From Botryococcus braunii (lineage: Eukaryota; Chlorophyta; Trebouxiophyceae), in assembly GCA_002005505.1 (NCBI GenBank), contig KV908573.1, forward strand, positions 207,532 through 240,232: a stretch of 32,701 nt of DNA, written 5' to 3'. Each line of letters begins with the position of its first letter. The stretch's first letter is position 1. The position numbers were made by a program, and so were the translations under genes. Below the pieces are notes generated by a model. It did no database searches. It was not told the origin of the DNA and worked only from the letters and a program-made list of their open reading frames with translations. This document shows, one piece after another, positions 1 through 9,500 of this stretch.

Positions 1-240
1 GGGGGTGTGGAGTAGGATTTGGGAAGGGGGGAGGAGGAAAGGGTGAGTGCTTTGTGTCTGTGTGGTGTGAGAAGGATCCGGGGGGTTGGTGGCAGGGAGG
101 AGGTAGGGAGGAAGAGGAGGGTGTGTGTGTCTCAGCGTGTACGGGACGGCCGGGTGGCATATGTGACCTGCCGATATTGAGATGCTGGGGATAATACTTA
201 ACCACCTGAATTGCTGGGGATACTGAAAACGTAATTCCAG
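1..240. repeat. GT- and GGA-rich low-complexity tract
   Basis: The plus strand is strongly biased to G and T, with runs such as GGGAGGAGG and GTGTGTGTG and few C residues until about position 140. No convincing reading frame or RNA gene is visible. It looks like decayed microsatellite sequence at the window edge. Confidence 0.5.
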
Positions 241-1349
241 TGGTTGGGGGTGTTGCGGAACCCAGTGGTTGGGGGTGATGGCACTTTCAAGGGTCTGCAG
301 CTACTTGTTTCAAATGCAAATCATCCGAAATTTCAGCCACGTAGCTCACGGCAGTTTGAAGGGAGGCTCTGCATCTCAGGCGCACTTGCGGGAGGGCGGC
401 TCGGACGGGGACCAGCCATGGGACCCCAGCAGGGTGCCGCTGAAAGAGACTGCGCGGCGGCTCTGGAGGATGATGGTGCCTGAGTCCCGACGTGCGCTGG
501 ACCGCCTGCTAACTGATCTCACCAGCAGCACGCCTAAGTAGGCAGTTGCAACTTGCATTGGATGTTACCAACCTCCCACCGAGCGACTTTCAGGAAAAAA
601 AAAATGAATTATATCGAACAGGAAAACTTGTCCAGTCTTGGTCCTGAGGCCTCCCCTCTACATCCGTGATAGGGGATTCCAGGGAATGACGCGTTTTTGC
701 AAGTCACGTGAGCCTTTTCCCATCAGCGACACAGGGAGGACCCTGGGCTGGCGGTTGCCTCCAACACTCGCCTTCCTTCTTTCCTTCCCATATCTCTTAT
801 GTGTACCTGAGCAGCAGCAGCAGCATTTCATAAGAGCTAGCTTGCAAGTAGTCGATCAGGACCGATTTACGTTTGGCTTAGTTTTCCCCACGGATTCTTT
901 GGACGGTGGCTTCCAATAACATTGCTTTGTCTTGACGATTAATTGTAGAAGCAAAGATGTTTGCTTGTACACATTAAGTTTTCCTATATGGATTAAATAC
1001 TCCTTCCTTCTAGAAGGAAACCATAACCACTGGTGATAAAGCAGAGATGGAAGGGATGTGTGATTGTCACGTGGCAGCCTATTTTAGCAAAGCCCATTTG
1101 GTCACTCCTGCGTATTGCAGCCATGATGATGGAAATGTACGGAGATGTGCTTCAAAACAAATTTGAATAGTTAGGTTTTAGGGTAAAAATTTAAATTTGA
1201 TCTCCGGATGAAACAGAACAAACTGCTCTTGGATCTATAGATGCAGATGTACTTCAGGATGTGTTTGATGCAAATTCTATCCTTAGGTACATCGCATTAT
1301 TCCATGATCTTATATATTAGTAATGAAGCAAATCATGCGCAATAGTGCG

Positions 1350-1383
1350 TTTACATATGTCCTTTTAGAAGGACATATGTAAA
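1350..1383. repeat. Perfect hairpin, 15-bp stem and 4-nt loop
   Basis: The left arm TTTACATATGTCCTT (1,350-1,364) is exactly complementary to 1,369-1,383, with loop TTAG. No U-tract or flanking gene suggests a terminator. It is one of several perfect palindromes in the window. Confidence 0.85.
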
Positions 1384-1400
1384 ATTTCCTGGGCGTTGTA

Positions 1401-1476
1401 CGTGTATACAGCGTGTTGTGCACAACACGGTGGCCCTCCCCCTTGCGCACTGTATACACGCAACTGCAACGTTGCA
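1401..1476. repeat. Nested palindromes
   Basis: An 11-bp arm CGTGTATACAG (1,401-1,411) pairs perfectly with 1,450-1,460. Just inside the left arm is an 18-bp perfect palindrome with half-site CGTGTTGTG (1,412-1,429). A further 12-bp palindrome, TGCAACGTTGCA, follows at 1,465-1,476. This would form a branched secondary structure in single-stranded DNA or RNA. Confidence 0.85.
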
Positions 1477-1685
1477 TCCTTCACATCAACAACAGCTTGT
1501 AGTCCAATCCGAAACATGTGTTTCTTCTCAAATAACTTCCTGCATAATGTATTACCCACCCGCGCAGGACCGCTCACGATAAGTTTTGGATTCAAGTCAA
1601 GTCTGCACCGTAGTGCCTGCCTGATCATGGGCCTCATCATGAGCCTCATGTTCAAAAATAACGTTTAACCCTTACTTTTCAACTG

Positions 1686-1711
1686 CACTAGCAGTAGAAT
1701 GACTGCTAGTG
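1686..1711. repeat. Hairpin with 10-bp perfect stem
   Basis: CACTAGCAGT (1,686-1,695) pairs with ACTGCTAGTG (1,702-1,711) across a 6-nt loop. Confidence 0.8.
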
Positions 1712-1753
1712 GTCCCAAGTCTCTCATCTGTGGAATTAGCTCAAGATGGACAG

Positions 1754-2083
1754 TTATGCTGGGTCAATGTAAATGAAAAACTTTCCGTCGCGGTCCTTGG
1801 TCCAGGCGTCGTAATCCTGTGTGGGATTGCCATCCCCAGTAATGATTTGACGGAGGAAACAATCGGAGGAAGTAATTTCTGTAGTGAGGGGGGTGTGATT
1901 TCCTCTTATGTAATTTGTCCAGTATTCCCCGCGTGGAGTGGGAAGGCCAAGGGTCAAACTCTTTCTACGCCAGTTCCCATCAAGTTCGATAAGCATTTGC
2001 CAGTCTAAGAACCAGGGTGGGAAATTGAAGGGAAGCGCATTGAAGAAGTAGCCCCCTGGTACCCACTGCGCAAATGTGTAATC
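1754..2083 (-). CDS. Possible terminal exon of an unrecognised gene
   Basis: On the minus strand a reading frame of about 109 codons ends at a TAA (1,754-1,756). At its upstream edge is a good acceptor-like sequence, pyrimidine-rich TTTTGTGCTTCCAG, immediately before GATTACACA (2,083). The encoded peptide is rich in Trp, aromatic residues and Asp (for example QWVPGGYFFNALPF and GKFFIYIDPA), which looks more like folded protein than random translation. I do not recognise the family. The open frame continues upstream past the proposed acceptor, but that part has a less protein-like composition. Upstream exons were not identified, so this could also be a chance ORF. Confidence 0.35.
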   Translation of the reverse strand, partial: DYTFAQWVPGGYFFNALPFNFPPWFLDWQMLIELDGNWRRKSLTLGLPTPRGEYWTNYIRGNHTPLTTEITSSDCFLRQIITGDGNPTQDYDAWTKDRDGKFFIYIDPA

Positions 2084-2215
2084 CTGGAAGCACAAAACAC
2101 ACAATGATTCATGTACCAAACATGTTTTAAGTACTAGTGCCATGCGATGCATGTGGTTTATGAAATTGTCCGATTGTTGCGTTAATTGGTGGATACACAA
2201 TCTTCTTATACCACA

Positions 2216-2243
2216 ATACTTGATGCTTGCAAGCATCAAGTAT
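2216..2243. repeat. 28-bp perfect palindrome
   Basis: The half-site ATACTTGATGCTTG is followed directly by its exact reverse complement with no spacer. Confidence 0.9.
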
Positions 2244-3489
2244 AAATGTCCGCACACGATGTATACAGATATCACATTCGGTCCATATACCATATACCTA
2301 ACAATATAAATATATTAACTCTTTAGAAGGAACTTATCATCGATGCCCCATGTTTCTGGGAATACGAGGCCTAGACGCTTCCCTGTATGTATAACATGTA
2401 ACGTGTACACGCACGTGCATCACGATCGTTATCACACCTGAAAGACCTTCACAGACACCTGTGGAATGCATCATTAATGAAAAAAAATGGAAAGGCATGT
2501 TATATACCCTTTTATATCGGATACCTTCAGCTCTCTATAGCTATGCAAGATTGTCCCGAACTAGCCCATATTGGTTTCATGATTTCAAAACTACTACAGC
2601 GATGGACACTGAGTAAGGCATTCATATGTTCGGTGTCGTAGAAGCAGGGAGAGAAGCATGTTGGAGTTGAAGAACTCCTGGATCAACGCGTAAAACTAAC
2701 AAGTCAGTCCGAAATAGGGGTGTCACCTCATTCAGCATACATGTCAACGCCCCCCTCCAAGAATTCAACCAGTTCATGTGGGCAGCTCTTGAAGGGAGCC
2801 AAAACAGGCCCCCAGGAGCCAATTTCGAGCTTGTGACATGTGCACCCCAGGAGCCCACGCGGGAAATTTGAATGCGCTTGCCTGCGAGTCCCACTCCCCT
2901 GAAGTGCTGATGACTTCCTGAAACCTCGATGATTGTTGAACCTGCAGGTCGAACCAGAACTTTCAACGGTGGACGTGCAGCAGAAGCAACTAGAGGATCT
3001 AATTATTGAGACTTCTGATTCCAAAGGTTATACTCCCGCTGAATGCGGATCTAGGATTCGCAGCGCGCACCTCATCGAACTGGATTCCTTGTTGCCACCA
3101 GACCCCTTGTACCACTTCCGGCAGCCCATTGCTGTTGTTTCCTTTGTTCAAAGAATACCAAACTGCCAGTTCGAACTTACATCCTTTGCCCCAGTCTTCG
3201 AAGAAATCTTCTAAGATGGAATGCGGCAGGCGTATGCGTGGCCTGCATCATGAAGCAGAACAGGGACTTCATGGCTGCCACGTGGTGACCACGTTCCTCT
3301 TTTCAGACAGTCACCGACGTCGGCACGAGGGCGGACCACTACTTTGAATCTTGGAAGGTAGCTGGGGCTCAGCATGAGGAGAATGTTCGTTGCCACCACG
3401 GTCCGTGGTCTTCCGGAGAAGTATGACAACACTGTGCTTCTAGATCTAGGAATCTTGCCAGCCCCCCTAAGTCAGATGAAATACTACTA

Positions 3490-3596
3490 TATAGGAAAAT
3501 TTCATAATATAAACATACGTATATATATATACGTATATATACTCATCAATTATATATTTCACAATATATTCATACGTATATATACTCAACAATATC
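3490..3596. repeat. AT-rich imperfect tandem duplication
   Basis: The motif CATACGTATATATACTCA occurs twice (around 3,525-3,545 and 3,570-3,588) within ATTTCA(T/C)AATATA-containing copies about 45-60 bp long. It looks like local tandem duplication of AT-rich DNA. Confidence 0.55.
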
Positions 3597-3822
3597 TTCT
3601 GCTGCTGCACTATCGCTGCAACCGCTTGTCTCAGCGGAGCATGAAGACCCTCGCGATAGCTTCTATAGCGGTACGACTGTCAGCGAGCGCTGCTGAAACA
3701 AGTAGCAGCCTACAGAATGTGGTGACGAGCAAATGGATATTACTTCAGAAAGGTGAAGACGGAACGCTGGTCTAAGCCACATGTTCAAAACGTTTTGGCG
3801 GCTGTTCCCAAGCTCGGACTGC

Positions 3823-3856
3823 ACACCTTAATTAAGGTGTCAGCCTTATAAGGCTG
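3823..3856. repeat. Two adjacent perfect palindromes
   Basis: An 18-bp palindrome (ACACCTTAATTAAGGTGT, 3,823-3,840) directly abuts a 16-bp palindrome (CAGCCTTATAAGGCTG, 3,841-3,856). They lie just before the start of the first repeat unit. Confidence 0.9.
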
Positions 3857-3879
3857 TTCCCTAGCTTTTAATCCCCTAT

Positions 3880-4552
3880 TCTCAGGCTGTCAGATTAATC
3901 AATATTGTTCTTTCAAAGTATATTCTCTCTAGAGGATAAAAGGCGACCAAGGTATCTACCGGTGACCCTGGCAGCCCGTTTCCCTTTATAAGCTTTGGGT
4001 ACGGTTATGATTTCCAGACTGCGGTGGTTAAATCTACTCCTGCATCAGAGCAACTGCCGCGCACACCCACCCAGACCCCTACGCTTTGACAACTCTATTT
4101 GGCTGTGTTAACATTACGTAACGTATGCGCTATGGTATACCAATACGCTAGCTGACAGCAACGAGTCTCGTTTTGTTAAAGGTCCTGCCGCGTTGACCAC
4201 CGACATGGTCGCTTCAATTAGAAGCTAAAATTTGCCCAGGCCAAGGGAGCAAGGGAGAATACTTTGCGTACATGCTTGTGCGACAAGCAGGAATGATAAC
4301 GCAAACAATGTGACTGAGGATAGCTCGCAGCCGCATGCACCTTATCATTATATAATGCTGTCATAAATGCTTCGTCCGCTCTAAACAGGTCCACATTGTA
4401 ATTAGGCAAGCAATTTTGGGATTGAAGTCATGCGGCTACCCCTCCAAGGCCGCACATTACAATTACTGAGAACTGCAAATTGACAAGAGAAAGCAACTAA
4501 ATCATCTAGGCCCTGTATGGTATTTGACCCCGAACAACCCTACCTGGCTTCT
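3880..4552 (+). repeat. Repeat unit 1: 5'-flank copy without gene
   Basis: This segment matches the 5' flank of the gene-bearing units. Shared landmarks, in order, are the TGTCAGATT...TTCTTTCAAA stretch, AGCTTTGGGTA, the GAGCAACTGCCG stretch, GGTCCTGCCGCGTT, ACTGAGGATAGCTCGCAGCC and GAGAACTGCAA. It stops where unit 2 begins at AATGAGTCCGG (4,553), so units 1 and 2 are in direct tandem. No gene copy is present here. Confidence 0.7.
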
Positions 4553-4913
4553 AATGAGTCCGGAACAATCAAAATGGCGAAATTTCCGGAAAAGCAGGTT
4601 TTCCGGAAACTTCTATGTTCCCCGCACTCCACGTCTTGTATTCCCCTCCTCTGCTGATCAGGATGTCAGGCTGATCAGGATGTCAGATTGTCCTTCCAAA
4701 AAAAATTCTCTCCAAAGGATATTGGCGACCGAGGTGGCCCCCCAACAGCACCTTTTACTTTAGAAACTTTGGGTAGGGTTGTGATTTCCTGTCTGCGTTG
4801 ATTAATTCTATTCCTGCATCCGAGCAACTGCCGGCGCCGCACATACCGGCCCAGACCCTTAGGCTTGATAATTGTAATCTGCAGGTGTTACCTTAACGTA
4901 ACGTAAACGCTAG

Positions 4914-5305
4914 TTTAATAGTGACCAGGACCAGGTTCGAATCGGCTAAGCGCTCAGGTCGGATCCGTGTTATCGTGGTCCTTCTGGATAAGGTCTCGTG
5001 TAAAGTGCAGTACGGCAAGTGTGCCTGGTTGTGGCGCTCAGCGGAATTCGAACCCGGGACTGTCGCCCGGCGTGGGATTGTGCTCTCTACCCAAAAGAGC
5101 AACCACGTGTTCGGAGTGGGTAATTCTCTCGGATATTAACCGATCGAGCCGGGGACGCATTCCGCGCGTTACACTGATAGTAGCGTAGCCCAAGGGACGT
5201 GTCCCGGATCGGCGCAACAAGGATACTGAATGCAAGGGATTCTGTGCAAACATCATATGATGTCTCCGTCTCGTTCTCTCACCCTTCTATTGTACTATTC
5301 TTACA
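4914..5305 (-). mobile_element. 392-bp TG...-type element with 5-bp target duplication and tRNA-like core
   Basis: The insert is flanked by GCTAG (4,909-4,913 and 5,306-5,310). The paralogous sequence in unit 4 has a single GCTAG (25,368-25,372), which is the empty site. On the minus strand the element begins TGTAAGAATAGT and ends ACTATTAAA. The same family occurs at 18,186-18,436, which lacks about 150 internal bases. That missing part holds a tRNA-like segment on the minus strand (about 5,107-5,031): a D-arm-like GCTC/GAGC stem around TTTTGGGTAGA and a T-arm-like CGGGTTCGAATTCCG. The TG...CA-type ends with a 5-bp duplication fit a solo LTR or short non-autonomous LTR element. The tRNA-like boxes would instead suggest a SINE-like origin. 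No coding capacity is seen. Confidence 0.8.
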
Positions 5306-5313
5306 GCTAGGGT

Positions 5314-5365
5314 ATAGGTATATACCTATGTTTCATTTATCTCCCAGCTGGCCAGCTGGGAGATA
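5314..5365. repeat. Two perfect palindromes in a unit-specific insertion
   Basis: ATAGGTATATACCTAT (5,314-5,329) is partly shared with unit 4. The 28-bp palindrome at 5,338-5,365 (half-site TATCTCCCAGCTGG) lies in roughly 45 bases that unit 4 lacks at the matching place (after 25,390). Confidence 0.85.
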
Positions 5366-5959
5366 TGGGGGATAACATACATATGTGTATACGCTAGCTG
5401 ACAGCGACATGTCTGACATTTTAAATGTTCTGCCGCGTTAACCACCGACCCGGTCGATTATCCTTCTTTTCTAGAAAAATATCTTCTTCATCCAGCTGAA
5501 AAATGCTGGTAAAGGGAGCAAGTTAGTTTGCTTTGCGTACATGCTTGTGTGACAAGCAGCAATGATTGCGCAAATGTGCGACTGAGGATAGCTCGCAGCC
5601 GAATGCACCCTGTCCTTACATAATCCTGTCATACATGCTTCCACATTATGATGAGGGAAGCAATATTGGGATAGACGGTCACGCGGCTACCCGTCCAAGG
5701 CCGCACTTCAAATTACGGAGAACTGCAATCTGACAAGAGAAAGCATCTATATCCTTTGGCTGTTGATGGTACGTCAGTCACATAATGTTACCCTAAACAA
5801 CTGTAACTGGCCTCTTCACGAGCCAGTGAAAAGGCCAGATCTAGATCAGATCTGTGCGACCCCTCCGATTTCACCTCATGATTAAAGCTTTCTTGACTTT
5901 CCTTGCTCTGCTTCGGTTGCTCAAGTCAGTAGCTTTGTGAGGGAATTATGTTTCTTTCA

Positions 5960-5988
5960 CCTTCTGTCTCGGGGGGAGGGGGGGGGAG
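5960..5988. repeat. G-rich tract in the unit 5' flank
   Basis: A run dominated by G (CGGGGGGAGGGGGGGGGAGG) is reduced to CGGGCGGGGAGG in the paralogous unit at about 20,734. It could form a G-quadruplex, but nothing shows a function. Confidence 0.4.
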
Positions 5989-6175
5989 GAAATGAGGAAC
6001 TTCCCGGGCTTTCCTAAAAATGGGACAGAAGGTGCCAACGGAGGTGTGGAGGCGTCATCAAAGGGTGAGTGAGGCATTGACCTTGGAAGAAGTTAGAGCT
6101 TTCGAGAGGTGTCAGACCCCGAGAGGGAGCCCTAAGTAATGGCCGTTGTCGTCAATACGGTACGCCACCTGGATT

Positions 6176-6185
6176 GGTCCGGACC
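6176..6185. repeat. Palindrome present only in unit 2
   Basis: GGTCCGGACC replaces the GGTCC of the matching stretch in unit 3 (GATTGGTCCCGACAACTCG, around 20,925-20,945). The 6 extra bases are the reverse complement of the adjacent bases. Confidence 0.75.
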
Positions 6186-6360
6186 CCGACAACTCGTGTG
6201 AGTCACACTTTGACAGGGGACTGATTTGGAAACGCTGGATTAAACCATTATTGGACGGAGACGGATACTTTCCACGATATCAGTTGATGACTGCCACATA
6301 CAAAACTCAAAAGTACTACACAAGCTTACTCCAGGATATCAATCTATAACTCTTTTGTCT

Positions 6361-6480
6361 TGTCGTTACTGCAGCAAGGGCTCCGAAAGCACGAACGTTG
6401 TGTGTAAAGCCCGTTGCGCCCACGTACACGAAGACTGCCTTTCGTTTCTAACAGAACATTGTGGTACTCTGGCTGCTTAA
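6361..6480 (+). pseudogene. Possible relic of a Cys/His zinc-binding domain (piggyBac C-terminus-like)
   Basis: A plus-strand frame with no upstream start reads C-X2-C-X10-C-X3-C-X3-H-X2-C-X6-H (beginning CRYCSKGSES and ending HEDCLSFLTEHC) and then stops at TAA (6,478-6,480). The spacing resembles the Cys-rich zinc-binding tail of piggyBac-type transposases. In unit 3 (about 21,126-21,200) the same stretch has lost a Cys codon and is frameshifted. No catalytic transposase domain is visible upstream, so the assignment is weak and could be coincidence. Confidence 0.22.
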
Positions 6481-6546
6481 GTGACAGCATATTTACATTG
6501 AACCGGATTGGACGGGTGAAGGCCTACACCGACCCGTTGCGATCAA

Positions 6547-6566
6547 GAGGTGCGACGTCGCACCTC
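6547..6566. repeat. 20-bp perfect palindrome, imperfect in the paralog
   Basis: Half-site GAGGTGCGAC followed by its exact complement. The unit 3 copy (around 21,310-21,329) differs at two positions that break the symmetry. Confidence 0.85.
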
Positions 6567-6699
6567 CTGAATGTCCCGCTTGAGAACTTATGCACGTTCC
6601 TAAATTCATATTCCTCAGTGATGGATTTAATTCTGTAGTTTATAAAGGCAAGGATATTGAAATTGAAGAAGTTAGTCGTCGTTCCTAAAGCAAGTCATT

Positions 6700-6844
6700 T
6701 CAACGTACCGTGAAAAAGGCCTTGTCGTCACAACCTGGGCAGTACTTTAGAGAGTTGTTATTATGTTTGTGATCGAAATTGCTATCAAGAGAAGTCTGAA
6801 GATTAAAAATCTTTTCCTCCATTGTTTCGCGGTAGTTCAAGAGC
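6700..6844 (-). pseudogene. Degenerate minus-strand reading frame conserved between units (copy A)
   Basis: On the minus strand about 48 codons are open from 6,844 to a TGA at 6,700-6,702, including a CPGC motif and DHKHNNNS. Unit 3 has the same frame and the same stop (21,464-21,649). Differences between the copies partly preserve the frame, but upstream both copies need frame changes to stay open. A GTACGT just before the stop could be a splice donor. This may be an old exon of an antisense gene or of a transposon. No family is recognised. Confidence 0.3.
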
Positions 6845-7173
6845 TGCTTTTCTGCCTTCGTTTCCGACCTCATATAATGTGTTTGAAGAGCGCTTCGGAT
6901 AGAACCTTCAGAACCCTTTGCACTAGGAGCGCCAGCAAAACAATGGGAGTTTTCTTACGAGGTTGCCCCCGCTTACGACGTTTTCAACTGAATATGCGCA
7001 GGAAATCCACGTACTTCGACATCAGCTCAGGCATCCCGTTTTGACTGTTGTTAGCAAAAACTGTAGCGCACTTGTCAATCGGTTGCCCGAACTCACGGAT
7101 ACAGATTTATCCAAACCGGAGTAAACAAATTAAACACCCGCTTACTCAGATTTGCTAGAACTTGCAACATTCC

Positions 7174-8580
7174 ATGGAAAACATAGAATCCCCGGATCCG
7201 GAGGACTGGTCTTATCTAAATAAGAAGAATCAATCCGACGATTCTAAGACGGACGAGCAAAGCAATGAGTGGACAGAACCATCTGTTGACGGTATACCGG
7301 CTAGCGTTACCGGTACTCCTTCTGAAAAATCTGATGAAGGCAATTCTCGAGACGGGTTTGACATATGTGATTTGAAAGATCGTGGTGGAATAACTCGCAA
7401 ACTTGTGTTGGGACATTGGGTCAAGGGTCGCCCAACGATCAAGTTGACTGTGAAGAATCCTTCACCATCCACCGAAAGTCTAGGGTCAAATGGAAAGCTT
7501 GATCTGAAGCTAGAGGTAAATCAATTGGGTCAGAACCGAACGTTGTTGACCTTGCAGCTTGACAACGATACAAAGCATCTGTACCAATTGGAGGAAACTT
7601 CTGCAGACAAATCTGGGACAGCCGATGCAAAAGCTCTAGACGAACGGGCATGTGACAAATACAAGACACAGAAATTCACATCATGGACGGGACAAATTGA
7701 ATATACTTGTGTGCGCGACGCTATTAAATCGGGTCATTCAACCGCGGAAGTAGAAGAAACGAATGTGAAAGGGATAGCGTTTGTATTGGTTCCAAGAACC
7801 GATGAGGACAAGAATGTTGAGAAAGAAGGTAAGACCACCGCAGAGTATCTTGGAGGTGGGGATCCGGATGTTGACCGGGTGCCAGGACTGGTGGCAACAG
7901 AGGTTGGCGATGCCGTACACGTTAGTCTACAAAGAAAGGATGACGTGGATCCTGAATATAAGGGCAAACAAAACATATTTGATCAACCAATTATCTGGGA
8001 CTATATGGACACTAAGAAGGCACCAATGGATGAAGAGGGAAACGAGGGGGGCGGATCCCTCGCAGAGAGTATTAAAACCACAGCTGCTGAATCTGTTGTT
8101 TCTTCTGAGTTCATGGACGCCATTGTTATTGGGAAGGAGGAAGCAGGTGTGAGTCGTCAAAACGAGTCATCATGTGCAATGGGAGATGAGGAACGCCAGA
8201 AGATGGCCACAAAGGATTCGACAGAACATGGTTCTTTGGTTTCAGAGGAAAGAAAAATAGTGAAAGAAATCAAGCAAAAGCAGACTCTTGAATCGGAAAA
8301 TCCAGTAAATGCAGAGGTCAGAAAGGCTAATGTTGAGTGTGTTTGTCAATATCGAGAATCGAGTTATCTAGATGACGAGTGGTACGAGGCCGAATTCATA
8401 GTGAACGCAGTGGATGTTGTTGACCCAGATTTCTTTACCATAGATATCAGGGTGACGCTGCCACGTGGCAAATGTATCGTCACAGGACAGTTTGTTGGGG
8501 CTGAGGAACAAAGTACTCGTACATCACCGAGCCGACAAGTTGTGACTAAATCGCAAATTCCTCATACTGCCAACTTTTAA
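7174..8580 (+). CDS. Unrecognised 468-residue acidic protein, family copy A
   Basis: This is an uninterrupted single-exon frame. The ATG at 7,174 has a favourable context (CCATGG) and is conserved at 21,950 in the second copy. The protein has no signal peptide and no membrane segment. It begins with a hydrophilic acidic stretch (residues 1-60). Residues about 68-145 are beta-strand-like (GHWVKGRPTIKLTVKN, then KLDLKLEVNQL), followed by a second ordered block (KFTSWTGQIEYTC). A central acidic or Gly-rich linker contains QPIIWDYMDTKKAP. Residues about 381-468 form a C-terminal domain with V-X-C-X-C-X-Y and LPRGKCIVTGQF. Up to about residue 380 it is nearly the same as copy B; after that the two share only a skeleton. 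Indels between the copies keep the frame, which argues for selection on the protein. The function is unknown. It is probably soluble and cytoplasmic or nuclear. Confidence 0.75.
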   Translation: MENIESPDPEDWSYLNKKNQSDDSKTDEQSNEWTEPSVDGIPASVTGTPSEKSDEGNSRDGFDICDLKDRGGITRKLVLGHWVKGRPTIKLTVKNPSPSTESLGSNGKLDLKLEVNQLGQNRTLLTLQLDNDTKHLYQLEETSADKSGTADAKALDERACDKYKTQKFTSWTGQIEYTCVRDAIKSGHSTAEVEETNVKGIAFVLVPRTDEDKNVEKEGKTTAEYLGGGDPDVDRVPGLVATEVGDAVHVSLQRKDDVDPEYKGKQNIFDQPIIWDYMDTKKAPMDEEGNEGGGSLAESIKTTAAESVVSSEFMDAIVIGKEEAGVSRQNESSCAMGDEERQKMATKDSTEHGSLVSEERKIVKEIKQKQTLESENPVNAEVRKANVECVCQYRESSYLDDEWYEAEFIVNAVDVVDPDFFTIDIRVTLPRGKCIVTGQFVGAEEQSTRTSPSRQVVTKSQIPHTANF

Positions 8581-8592
8581 AACCAAAAAGGC

Positions 8593-8598
8593 ATTAAA
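8593..8598 (+). promoter_or_regulatory. Possible polyadenylation signal ATTAAA
   Basis: ATTAAA lies 12 bases after the stop codon of copy A, at about the place where copy B has AATAAA. Confidence 0.4.
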
Positions 8599-8929
8599 CC
8601 AGGTTACGCCATTATATTCAAATATTTTAGGAGTTTTTTGGCATCAGTAAGCTTTAATTTATAAGTGACGACTTTTACCGCTAGACCAGTCGGTTGGATA
8701 ATTTAGGACGGAAGATAAAATGGACGTTGACTCGTCCGATTACTATGTGATACAGTGAAACATTTTTTCTTTGAGCAGCCAAACCGGTGGCTACCTCGTA
8801 GTTTATGCTCATGTTCGTATTTGTCTAGACATATGCATATCTCCTCGTGTTGTTTCCCTTCATGATTACAACTGTTATTTATAATCTCATAGTTGTAACT
8901 GCATCGACTTTTTAGCTACGAGGTCATTG

Positions 8930-9500
8930 CATTAAAATCTAATTAGCATAGTGAAGCATATGATCATTTTTATTACATGCTTCATGAAGTCATGAGTCTC
9001 CAGCTCTCATGTTCATATCACTGCACGCGTGCATGTGGCATGTGGGGATTCTGTTCGTCCCACGTACAAGGAGCTCTTCGCTGTACTATTTTGAACTTCC
9101 TTCCTCCCACGGAATCGGTTATCAGTAGCCACAACAGTGAAGTACACTAGTGGCGCCATGTCGGGCTTCCACATCTTTGTACACCGAGCCTGTGCATGCA
9201 AGTTGGGGAACGGCAGCTGCAGGATACCAAGTTAGAAGTCTTTCAATTGTGATATAGGCATCTATCGATGTCGCTGGCAGAGCCCAACTGATGTTCATGT
9301 AATTGACAGCTGACGACTCTCTCAGGATGATTCTGTCCAAGTTCCCTCTGACTTCTGTATTGGTGGATAACAATTTTTGTATCCGTGCTCAACTTATTAC
9401 TTTCACTTCCATTTACGTTTTTGTATCCCGCCAAGTGTTTCCCAAAATCAAAATGCCCAGGGAGAAACATGATCATGTAGTTATACGGGTGTTTTAGGGT
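8930..9500 (+). repeat. 3' flank of unit 2, related to a dispersed element
   Basis: Shares an ordered set of short matches with 24,100-24,745 (CTTCATGAAGTCAT, GTTCAAGGGGCTC-type, CCATTGTGATAT-type, TTTCCCAAA-type). Parts also match the element at 10,714-11,066, for example CATGTGGGGATTCT and CATCTATCG. It seems to be a diverged member of the same dispersed repeat family. No coding frame is supported. Confidence 0.5.

Larger units (their letters stand above)
241..1753. other. No recognisable gene; hairpin-bearing intergenic DNA
   Basis: Only short open frames occur here, none with a recognisable motif or good coding character. The distinctive content is a set of perfect inverted repeats between 1,350 and 1,711, listed separately. 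A small CAG run (gcagcagcagcag) lies near 814. Confidence 0.5.
2084..3822. other. No supported gene
   Basis: Several overlapping open frames of 60-115 codons lie on both strands between 2,620 and 3,480, but they compete with each other and none shows a recognisable domain. A weakly gag-like stretch (GLPEKYDN) is encoded near 3,390 on the plus strand. It is too short to call a retroelement. The segment also contains a long perfect palindrome (2,216-2,243) and an AT-rich repeat near 3,520. Confidence 0.4.
4553..9500 (+). repeat. Repeat unit 2: 5' flank, intact gene, 3' flank
   Basis: This is colinear with unit 3 (about 19,980-24,745). The matches run through the 5' flank (ATGAGTCCGGAACAATCAAA, GATAGCTCGCAGCC, the CCAGTGAAAAGGCCAGATC stretch), the gene itself and a more diverged 3' flank (CATGAAGTCAT; TTTCCCAAA...ATGCC). 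It is interrupted by a 392-bp insertion at 4,914-5,305. The 5' flank also carries possible degenerate coding frames, listed separately. Confidence 0.8.

Noticed and set aside
3374..3775. 133-codon frame with a gag-like GLPEKYDN
   Set aside because: Most of the frame translates an AT-rich repeat, and the gag-like part is only a few residues long.
5031..5107. A genuine tRNA gene on the minus strand
   Set aside because: D- and T-arm-like parts are present, but the acceptor stem pairs only partly and no anticodon stem forms. It is better seen as a tRNA-like part of a mobile element.
7162..7173. Upstream TTG start for gene copy A (and 21,938 in copy B)
   Set aside because: A eukaryotic gene would start at the ATG 12 bases later, which has a good context and is conserved in both copies.
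7216..8160. Minus-strand frames within gene copy A (and 21,992-23,500 in copy B)
   Set aside because: They shadow the plus-strand gene and are not conserved beyond what the sense codons explain.
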